Assembly (NCBI GenBank): GCA_036389275.1 | Contig: DASVQE010000106.1 | Span: 1-64,000, forward strand | Length of the DNA: 64,000 nt | Source of the DNA: QHVT01 sp036389275 | Lineage (GTDB): Bacteria; Acidobacteriota; Thermoanaerobaculia; Gp7-AA8 | Direction of reading: 5' to 3' | Shown here: positions 57,855 to 64,000 of the stretch, piece by piece | How the letters are laid out: each line of letters starts with the position of its first letter | How positions within the stretch are numbered: position 1 is the first letter of the stretch | Notes under the pieces: generated by a model | The model's input: the letters and a program-made list of their open reading frames with translations, nothing else | What the model was told of the DNA's origin: nothing | Databases searched by the model: none | Program-made: the position numbers and the translations under genes

Positions 57855-60509
57855 CTAACGCTTCCAGTCGGTCACCAGCGTGATCGAGCGCAGATAGTCG
57901 TTGCGATCCTTGAGCAGGTAGACGAAGTGTTTGCCGTCGATGGTGGCGACGTTCTCGAGGTCAGGCGGATGGTTCACGATCCGCTGCGGGTCGCCGACAC
58001 GCACGGTGTTGCCGTCGAAGGTGAGGCGTACCAGGTCGAAGCCGTCCTTCTTGAGCAGCAGCAGCGCGTCGTTGCCGATCCATTGCGCGCGATAAGCGGT
58101 GTCGAAAGTGATCTGCGTGCGCGCGGCGCCGTTCGGGTAGCGCGAGATGTAGACCTCCGGCTGGCCGGAGTCGTACGCGCGGTAGGCGAGCCAGCGGTCG
58201 TCGGGTGAGAGCACCGGCACGCTTGGTTCGGCGGCGCCCGTCACCAGCGCCTCGGGCTTCGCGCCGGGATGCAGCGCCAGACGGTCGATCTCCGCGTTGC
58301 CGTCGCGCTGCGTATCGTGCTTGACCACGATCGCGTAGGTGGCGTCGTGCGTGACGTCGGCGGTGTTGTACGAGTACGGCATCTCGGCGCCGCGATAGAG
58401 CACTTCCTCCGGCGCGTCGGTATCGAGCGAGCGCAGCACGATCTGCTGCTCGTCGACGCCGAAGCCGTGGCTGCGCGTCAACACGATGCGCCGCGAGTCA
58501 TGCAGCCACGCGGCGTCCCATTCGTTCACGTCCGCCGTCGAGGTGAGCCGCTTCGCGCCGCTGCGGTTCATGTCGAAGAGCCAGAGATCGCCGTAGCCGC
58601 TCTGCGCGTCGACGGCGCGCACGAGCATCTTCTGCCCGTCCGGCGAGAGCAGAAAGGCCTCGACGTCGAGCTGCGGGCGGAAGAGCTCCTTCTGCACGCC
58701 GCCGGCTTCGACCGAAACGAAGTGCAGCGATTCCGGACCGCCGCGCTGGTGATAGACGAGCGTGCCGTCGCCGGCCACCGCGAACGCGGAGCGGAAGAGC
58801 GCGGTGTTGACCTCGACCGCCGCGCCGACGCGATACGGATCGCCGGTGAAGCGGAGTTCGCCGGCATCGAACGGCCGCGCCAGCAGCACGCCGTCCTTCT
58901 CGTACAGCAGATGTCCGCTCGCGTAGGCGACGTTCGATCGCGCGCGCAGCAGCAGCTTGCGCGACTTCGGCTCGTCGAGCGAGCTGACGTAGACGGCGTC
59001 GAGCTCGCGGTTCGTCGCCTCGCGATGCGAGCCGGCCAGGTAGAGGAAATGCTTTCCGTCGGGGAGGAACGTGGCCCAGCGATGGGTGGTCTCGTCCTTC
59101 GACGCGTCGAGTTGCGTCAGCGCCACCGGCTCGCCGCCGTCCTGCGACACGCGCGACAGACCGCTGACGGCGGTCGGCGCGAAGATGATCGTCCCGTCCG
59201 CGTTCCACCCGCCGCTGCGTCCTTTCGGCGCGTCGCAGAGCGTGACCGGCGGCGCGCCGTTGAGCGTCACTTTCTTCAGCTTGCCGCCGGCGAAGAAGGC
59301 GATCGACTTGCTGTCGGGCGACCAGAACGGCAGCGACGCATCTTCCGTCCCGTCGACCTGCCGCGCCTCGCCGCTGGCGATGTCGCGCACCCACAGCCGC
59401 CGGTCGCTCGTTGCGCGGTACGTCACCAGCCGGCCGTCGGGCGAGATCGAGAGCGCCGTCATCGGATCGTTGAGCTCTTTGCCCGCGGGCGCGAGGATCT
59501 GCGCCGTGACCGCGGTGCGCGCGATGTCGCGATGCGCGTTGCGCCACGCATACGCGCCGGCGATCGCCGCCAGCACCAGAGCGCAGGCGGCGGCGATCCA
59601 CGGCAGCAGCGACGACCGCGGGCGCTGCGCCTCGACGCGCGCGTCGGCGTTCTTCGCCACCCATTCCAGCTCGAGCCGCACGTCGTGCGCCGACTGCCAG
59701 CGCGCCTCCTGATCTTTCTCGAGGCAGCGCTGCACGATGTGCTCGAGTCCCGCCGGCGTGACCGGCTGCAGCTCCGACATCGGCCGCGGCGAGCCGGCCA
59801 CGATCGCGGCGATGAGGCTCGTCTTGGTCTTGCCGGAGAAGGCGCGCCTTCCGGTGACCATCTCGTAGATCACCGCGCCGAGCGCGAACAGGTCGGTGCG
59901 CGGATCGACGTCGGCCGACTCGAGCTGCTCCGGCGCCATGTATTGAAAGGTCCCGACGATCGATCCCTCGGCGGTGAGCGGCGCTTTCTGCGCCACCGTC
60001 GGCGCGTCGACCGAGATCGCCGGCTGCGCCTCCGCCGCCGCTTTGGCCAGTCCGAAGTCGAGCAGCTTCGCGCCGCCGCGGGTGAGCATGACGTTGCCCG
60101 GCTTCAGATCGCGGTGCACCACGCCGTCGCGATGCGCGCGCTCGAGTGCCGCGGCGATGTCGATGGCGTAGCGCAGCGCCTCCTTGAGCGGCAGCGCGCC
60201 GCGCTCGAGCCGCTCGGCCAGCGTCTCTCCTTCGAGAAACTCCATCACCAGGAAATCGACGCCGTCCTGTTCGCCGACGTCGTAGAGCGCGCAGATGTTC
60301 GGGTGGCTGAGCGCGGAGATCGCCTTCGCCTCGCGCTGGAACCGCAGCCGCAGTTGCGCGTCGCGCGCGAGCTCGGCCGGCAGCGTCTTCACCGCCACGG
60401 TGCGGTCGAGGCGCGTGTCGCGCGCGCGAAACACTTCACCCATGCCGCCCGCGCCGACGCGCGTCACGATCTCGTACGGTCCCAAACGCGAGCCCGGCTG
60501 GATGGACAT
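57855..60509 (-). CDS. Ser/Thr protein kinase with C-terminal TolB/WD40-like propeller
   Basis: Protein of 884 residues. Residues 12-280 form a Hanks-type kinase: 'RVGAGGMGEVFRA' P-loop, Lys41, Asp134 in 'VVHRDLKPGN', Asp151 in 'LDFGLAK', and 'GTFQYMAPEQL'. A single membrane helix lies at 302-321 (LPWIAAACALVLAAIAGAYA). Residues about 340-884 form an extracytoplasmic TolB-like propeller with repeated 'LSPDGQKMLV', 'WSPDSKSIAFFAGGKLKKV' and 'LSPDDRWLAYRAYDSGQPEV' blades. This architecture is abundant in Acidobacteriota. It probably senses a periplasmic cue and phosphorylates cytosolic proteins. It converges with the PilB-side fragment and is divergent from the Coq4-like gene by 20 bp. Confidence 0.92.
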   Translation of the reverse strand: MSIQPGSRLGPYEIVTRVGAGGMGEVFRARDTRLDRTVAVKTLPAELARDAQLRLRFQREAKAISALSHPNICALYDVGEQDGVDFLVMEFLEGETLAERLERGALPLKEALRYAIDIAAALERAHRDGVVHRDLKPGNVMLTRGGAKLLDFGLAKAAAEAQPAISVDAPTVAQKAPLTAEGSIVGTFQYMAPEQLESADVDPRTDLFALGAVIYEMVTGRRAFSGKTKTSLIAAIVAGSPRPMSELQPVTPAGLEHIVQRCLEKDQEARWQSAHDVRLELEWVAKNADARVEAQRPRSSLLPWIAAACALVLAAIAGAYAWRNAHRDIARTAVTAQILAPAGKELNDPMTALSISPDGRLVTYRATSDRRLWVRDIASGEARQVDGTEDASLPFWSPDSKSIAFFAGGKLKKVTLNGAPPVTLCDAPKGRSGGWNADGTIIFAPTAVSGLSRVSQDGGEPVALTQLDASKDETTHRWATFLPDGKHFLYLAGSHREATNRELDAVYVSSLDEPKSRKLLLRARSNVAYASGHLLYEKDGVLLARPFDAGELRFTGDPYRVGAAVEVNTALFRSAFAVAGDGTLVYHQRGGPESLHFVSVEAGGVQKELFRPQLDVEAFLLSPDGQKMLVRAVDAQSGYGDLWLFDMNRSGAKRLTSTADVNEWDAAWLHDSRRIVLTRSHGFGVDEQQIVLRSLDTDAPEEVLYRGAEMPYSYNTADVTHDATYAIVVKHDTQRDGNAEIDRLALHPGAKPEALVTGAAEPSVPVLSPDDRWLAYRAYDSGQPEVYISRYPNGAARTQITFDTAYRAQWIGNDALLLLKKDGFDLVRLTFDGNTVRVGDPQRIVNHPPDLENVATIDGKHFVYLLKDRNDYLRSITLVTDWKR

Positions 60510-60529
60510 GGAGCCTCGATGATACGACG

Positions 60530-60994
60530 ATGGAAGCGATGCTTCGTTACGCGCCGGAGACGATCATGCGCGATGCCCGCGCGCAATACTTCCGCCGATC
60601 GGGATTTGCGGAAGACGGCGGTTATGGAGATCGGTGGGTCCGTCTGAAAAGCGGCTCGCGCACCGTCTTCGTTTTCCCGAACACTGAGCGCCGCGTCCGC
60701 GCGGTGCGGCTGCACGATCTGCATCACGTGCTCACCGAGTACGACACCACCTGGGTGGGCGAGGCGGAGATCGGCGCATGGGAGCTCGGCGCCGGCTGCG
60801 GACGTCACTGGCCGGCCTGGGTGCTCAACTTCGGCGCGGTCGCCGTCGGCCTGCTGCTCGCGCCGCGACGCGTGGTGCGCGCGTTCGTGCGCGGCCGCCG
60901 CAGCGGCACGCTGTACGCCGGCGAGTTCGCCGAGGAGCTGCTCGATCGCACGGTGGGCGAGCTGCGCGCGTCGCTCCCCATCGCGCCGGGCTGA
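60530..60994 (+). CDS. Coq4-like domain protein
   Basis: Protein of 154 residues. 'VRAVRLHDLHHVLTEYDTTW' followed by 'VGEAEIGAWELGAGC' resembles the 'LHDLwHvLtGY.t...GE..l.af.l.q' core of Coq4/ubiquinone-biosynthesis scaffold proteins, including the HDxxH metal motif. A hydrophobic stretch follows (WPAWVLNFGAVAVGLLLAP), probably a membrane contact, and the C-terminus has 'LYAGEFAEELLDRTVGELRA'. Coq4 acts in quinone ring modification; a role here is uncertain because no quinone genes are near. The start may be 60530 or 60539. Confidence 0.55.
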   Translation: MEAMLRYAPETIMRDARAQYFRRSGFAEDGGYGDRWVRLKSGSRTVFVFPNTERRVRAVRLHDLHHVLTEYDTTWVGEAEIGAWELGAGCGRHWPAWVLNFGAVAVGLLLAPRRVVRAFVRGRRSGTLYAGEFAEELLDRTVGELRASLPIAPG

Positions 60995-61019
60995 GCGGCG
61001 GTGCTACTCTTTTCGGACT

Positions 61020-63326
61020 ATGACCGTCCAGGCCTCGCCGTCGTCCCTCGAGCGTGAGCTCGAGTACCGGAAGAAGCTCACCGCCATCGCCAATCAGATC
61101 AACTCCGCGGAGTCGATTCCGCACATCCTGATGACGCTCAAGGACCGCATCCTCGAGCTGCTCGATGCGGAACGGCTGACCATCTACGCCATTGACACGA
61201 AGAACCAGGAGCTCTACTCGCTCCAGAAGCTCGGCGAGGTGCCGAAGGAGATCCGCGTTCCGAAGTCGTTCGCCTCGATCGCCGGCTTCACCGCGCTGGC
61301 GCGCAAGACCATCAACATCAAGGATGCGTACGACAACGCGGAGCTGCAGAAGTTCCACGCGAACCTCCGCTTCGACCAGCGCTGGGACAAGCAGACCGGC
61401 TTCCGCACGCGGGCCGTGCTCGCGGTGCCGATCCTGTTCGAGAAGTATCTGCTCGGCGTGGTGCAGTTGATCAACAAGCGCCACGGCGTGGCTTTCACCG
61501 CGCAGGACGAGGATGCCGCCGAGGAGATCGCGCGCATCCTCGGCATCGCCTTCTACAACCAGCATCGCGTGGCGCGGCAGGCCAAGCCGTCGAAGTTCGG
61601 CACGCTGATCGACAAGGGCGTGATCTCGGAGAAGGATCTCGAGCAGGCCGCCGGCAGCGCGCGCGTCAACAACACCAACGTCGAGCGCGTGCTCATCGAC
61701 GACTTCAACGTGCCGCGCGAGGAGATCGGCCGCTCGCTGGCCGCGTACTACTCGTCATCATGGTTCGACTACGACGGCACACAGACCATCGCCGCCGACC
61801 TGCGCGAGCGCGTCACCTCCGACATCTGGCGTAAGCATGGCGCCGCGCCGATCGACCGCAAGCCGGGGCTGCTCGTGATCGCCGTCGAAGATCCGCACGA
61901 CCTGACGCGCCTCGACGGCATCCGGGCCATGAACCTCGCGCCGCGGTACGAGTTCTGGGTCGGCATGAAGCACGACATCCTCGCGTACATCGCCGCGTCG
62001 TACGGCGAAAAGCCGGAAGGCGGCGGCACCGAGGGCGTCGATCTGGCGAAGATCATCGACATGCTCGGCGACGGTGAGGCGGAGATCGAGGAAGAAGCGA
62101 AGAGCACCGAGCCGGAGATCGACGAGACCGACTCCGGCATCGTGCGGCTCGCCAATCAGCTCATCATCGAGGCCTTCAACCGCGGCGCGTCCGACATTCA
62201 CGTCGAGCCCGACGGCGCGAAGAATCCGTGCCTGGTGCGGCTGCGCGTCGACGGCGAGTGCATGAAGTTCATGGAAGTCCCCGGCGCGCATCGCAACGCG
62301 CTCGTGCAGCGCCTCAAGATCATGTCGAAGCTCGACATCTCCGAGCGCCGCAAGCCGCAGGACGGCAAGATCCGATTCAAGTACGCCAAGGGCACCATCG
62401 AGCTGCGCGTGGCCACCATCCCGACCGCGAACGGGAACGAGGATGTGGTCATGCGTATCCTCGCCGCGTCGAAGCCGCTGCCGCTCGACAAGATGGGCTT
62501 CAGCGAGCGCAATCTGACGCGGTTCAAGGAGATTCTCGCCAAGCCTTACGGCATCTGCCTGGTGGTCGGTCCGACCGGTTCGGGCAAGACCACCACGCTG
62601 CACTCGGCCCTCGGATTCATCAACACCGAGGACATGAAAATCTGGACCGCGGAAGACCCGGTCGAGATCACGCAGAAAGGCTTGCGGCAGGTGCAGGTGC
62701 AGCCGAAGATCGACTTCACCTTCGCCGCGGCCATGCGCTCGTTCCTGCGCGCCGATCCCGACGTGATCATGGTCGGCGAGATGCGCGATCACGAGACCGC
62801 GGCCATCGGCATCGAGGCGTCGCTGACCGGCCACCTCGTCTTTTCGACGCTGCACACGAACTCGGCGCCGGAGACGATCACGCGTCTGCTCGACATGAAC
62901 ATCGATCCCTTCAACTTCGCCGACGCGCTCCTCGGCATCATGGCCCAGCGCCTCGTGCGCACGCTCTGCCCGAAGTGCAAGGAAGGCTACAACCCGACGC
63001 CGGAAGAGTTCGAGGAGATCATCGAAGCCTACGGCTACGACTACTGGCCGGGCACCGGCATCACCTACTCGCCGCAGCTCACGCTCTATCGCCCGAAAGG
63101 CTGCAACCACTGCAGCGGCACCGGCTACAAGGGCCGCATGGGCGTCCACGAACTGCTGGTCGGCACGGACGAACTCAAGAAAGCGATCCAGCACCGCGCA
63201 CCCATCGACGACCTCCGCCGCATGGCCATGGAGCAAGGCATGCGCACGCTCTTGCAGGACGCCGTGGAAAAAGCCTTCAGCGGCGTAACCGACATGAAGC
63301 AAGCCCGCGCCATCGCGGTCAAGTAA
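61020..63326 (+). CDS. GAF-domain-containing PilB/GspE-type ATPase
   Basis: Protein of 768 residues. Residues about 15-180 are a GAF domain ('IPHILMTLKDRILELLDAER', 'VLAVPILFEKYLLGVVQLIN'), 190-335 a T2SSE_N-like domain, and 370-768 the ATPase: 'SDIHVEPDGAKNPCLVRLRV', Walker A GPTGSGKT (517-524), 'WTAEDPVEITQKGLRQVQVQ', Walker B 'DPDVIMVGEMRDHETAAIGI', 'LTGHLVFSTLHTNSAPETIT'. A zinc site 'LCPKCKEGYNP ... GCNHCSGTGYKGR' is present. Ordinary PilB/GspE have no GAF, so its activity may be gated by a cyclic nucleotide or other small ligand. Its stop lies one base before the inverted repeat of the GIY-YIG unit. Confidence 0.92.
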   Translation: MTVQASPSSLERELEYRKKLTAIANQINSAESIPHILMTLKDRILELLDAERLTIYAIDTKNQELYSLQKLGEVPKEIRVPKSFASIAGFTALARKTINIKDAYDNAELQKFHANLRFDQRWDKQTGFRTRAVLAVPILFEKYLLGVVQLINKRHGVAFTAQDEDAAEEIARILGIAFYNQHRVARQAKPSKFGTLIDKGVISEKDLEQAAGSARVNNTNVERVLIDDFNVPREEIGRSLAAYYSSSWFDYDGTQTIAADLRERVTSDIWRKHGAAPIDRKPGLLVIAVEDPHDLTRLDGIRAMNLAPRYEFWVGMKHDILAYIAASYGEKPEGGGTEGVDLAKIIDMLGDGEAEIEEEAKSTEPEIDETDSGIVRLANQLIIEAFNRGASDIHVEPDGAKNPCLVRLRVDGECMKFMEVPGAHRNALVQRLKIMSKLDISERRKPQDGKIRFKYAKGTIELRVATIPTANGNEDVVMRILAASKPLPLDKMGFSERNLTRFKEILAKPYGICLVVGPTGSGKTTTLHSALGFINTEDMKIWTAEDPVEITQKGLRQVQVQPKIDFTFAAAMRSFLRADPDVIMVGEMRDHETAAIGIEASLTGHLVFSTLHTNSAPETITRLLDMNIDPFNFADALLGIMAQRLVRTLCPKCKEGYNPTPEEFEEIIEAYGYDYWPGTGITYSPQLTLYRPKGCNHCSGTGYKGRMGVHELLVGTDELKKAIQHRAPIDDLRRMAMEQGMRTLLQDAVEKAFSGVTDMKQARAIAVK

Positions 63327-63327
63327 C

Positions 63328-63733
63328 GTCATCCCGAGCGTAGCGAGGGACCCGGGCGGGCGGCGCGGCAGGGCCTGAGATTTTCTCACCGCCCGAGGTA
63401 CCCTCGGCCCAATGAAGCTGTACTACGTCTACATCCTAGCCAGCATCAAACGCGTCCTCTACATCGGCATCACGAGCAACCTCGATCAACGCCTGAACGA
63501 GCATCGCGCCCACAAGTACCCAGACTCATTCACCGCGCGCTACAACGTGACGCGGCTCGTTCACTGCGAGGAGTACACGCGCGTCGAGGATGCGATTGCG
63601 CGAGAAAAGCAGCTCAAGGGGTGGCGGCGGTCGAAGAAGGTGGCGTTGATCGAGAGCGGGAATCCCGCGTGGGTCGATCTGGCGGACGCGGCGCGCGCCG
63701 CCCACCCAGGTCCCTCGCTACGCTCGGGATGAC
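63328..63733. mobile_element. Inverted-repeat-bounded GIY-YIG unit
   Basis: Bases 63328-63352 and 63709-63733 are perfect 25-bp inverted repeats (core TCCCGAGCGTAGCGA). The homology runs on imperfectly for about 15 bp inward (GGGCGGGCGGCGCG against GGGTGGGCGGCGCG). They enclose one gene, a GIY-YIG nuclease, whose stop codon lies within the right repeat. The unit begins 1 bp after the stop of the ATPase gene and ends 9 bp before the DUF2891 gene end. No transposase is present. A lone core copy at the idi stop shows that the repeat is dispersed. No clear target duplication is seen. Confidence 0.65.
63412..63732 (+). CDS. Small GIY-YIG nuclease-family protein
   Basis: Protein of 106 residues. 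'KLYYVYILASIKRVLYIGIT' carries the GIY-YIG-type pair (YVY ... YIG), followed by 'SNLDQRLNEHR' (conserved Arg) and 'EYTRVEDAIAREKQLKGWRR' (conserved Glu and Lys) then 'SKKVALIE', as in the URI/YhbQ-like family of stand-alone domains. The fold cuts DNA. The last 11 codons (AAHPGPSLRSG) are made of the right inverted repeat, so the tail is probably not functional. The placement between inverted repeats suggests a link to repeat spread or maintenance. Confidence 0.88.
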   Translation: MKLYYVYILASIKRVLYIGITSNLDQRLNEHRAHKYPDSFTARYNVTRLVHCEEYTRVEDAIAREKQLKGWRRSKKVALIESGNPAWVDLADAARAAHPGPSLRSG

Positions 63734-63742
63734 ATGCGCGAG

Positions 63743-64000
63743 CTATTGTAGGCCGCGCTTCGTGACCAGGTACGTGGCGAAACTTCCGAGCCAGTGCCCG
63801 CCCTCGTAATGCTCGCCGGTGACGGAGGCGAGGCCCGCTTTGGTGTGCGCACGCGATGCGGCGAGAAGCGCCTTCACGCGTGGGTCGCTTGGCGGCAGGC
63901 CGGAGGCGATGCCTTCCAGCATCCAGGCGCGGCTGAGATTGAGGCCGTCGAGGTGCGCGAGCTTCGGGTCGCTCGGATCGGTGACGATCTCCGGCTTCAG
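63743..64000 (-). CDS. DUF2891 family protein, C-terminal part (cut by window end)
   Basis: The last 85 residues, entering at the window edge: 'HLDGLNLSRAWMLEGIASGL', 'PPSDPRVKALLAASRAHTKA', 'GLASVTGEHYEGGHWLGSFA' then 'TYLVTKRGLQ'. This is the characteristic end of DUF2891 proteins (alpha/alpha-barrel-like, function unknown). The N-terminal three quarters lie beyond 64000. The gene ends 9 bp from the GIY-YIG repeat unit. Confidence 0.85.
   Translation of the reverse strand: MKPEIVTDPSDPKLAHLDGLNLSRAWMLEGIASGLPPSDPRVKALLAASRAHTKAGLASVTGEHYEGGHWLGSFATYLVTKRGLQ

Overview
The window is high-GC, gene-dense bacterial DNA. Eukaryote-like Ser/Thr kinases (one with a C-terminal TolB/WD40-like propeller), many secreted proteins, two PilB/GspE ATPases and large TPR/CHAT proteins suggest a soil-type Acidobacteriota (perhaps a Thermoanaerobaculia or Vicinamibacteria relative). 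This placement is inference; there is no rRNA here to test it.

Layout. (1) 1-10.4 kb: mostly secreted proteins: a beta-helix protein, a peptide-binding-like protein, a di-heme oxidoreductase, a subtilase-like protein lacking its catalytic Asp, and two tandem serine hydrolases. Four of these, from three unrelated families, share one leader module. (2) 10.5-12.9 kb: a LytTR regulator and an internally duplicated LytS-type kinase. (3) 13.1-20.5 kb: a tightly overlapping eight-gene operon that looks isoprenoid-related: prenyl diphosphate synthase, two unknowns, a CrtC-like protein, an SCP2-like protein, an FAD oxidoreductase with an OmpA-like insertion, IPP isomerase and a fatty acid hydroxylase-type membrane enzyme. 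A class 3 lipase converges on it. (4) 21.8-35.5 kb: an accessory island at the 3' end of tRNA-Asp(GUC). Four copies of 'tRNA-Asp 3' part plus terminator' divide it into three 4-5 kb modules. These carry a TPR/APH-like kinase protein, a TPR-CHAT protein, and a CpXC-CHAT protein paired with a DUF900-type hydrolase. No recombinase gene is visible.

(5) 35.5-46.4 kb: mixed housekeeping and signalling genes: rfbC, an AI-2E family transporter, receiver and ACT proteins, tRNA-Val, an acetyltransferase, a PDZ/membrane/GAF/kinase protein, a VOC protein, a decayed toxin-antitoxin pair, a universal stress protein, a YbjN-like protein and an RlmI-type methyltransferase. (6) 46.4-55.7 kb, minus strand: a RiPP locus in two blocks. 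One is precursor peptide, PqqD-like protein, radical SAM/SPASM enzyme and HPr-kinase-like protein. The other is a lasso-B2-type peptidase and a nucleotidyltransferase. Between them lie three secreted-protein genes, one encoding 1,535 residues. No lasso cyclase is present. (7) 55.7-64 kb: a PilB/GspE ATPase, a kinase-propeller protein, a Coq4-like protein, a GAF-containing PilB/GspE ATPase, a GIY-YIG gene enclosed by 25-bp perfect inverted repeats, and the end of a DUF2891 gene.

Most notable are the tRNA-Asp module array, the lasso-like RiPP locus with a radical SAM enzyme and a precursor ending in Ser, the OmpA-FAD oxidoreductase fusion, and the inverted-repeat-bounded GIY-YIG unit. All family calls come from reading motifs; no database search was run.
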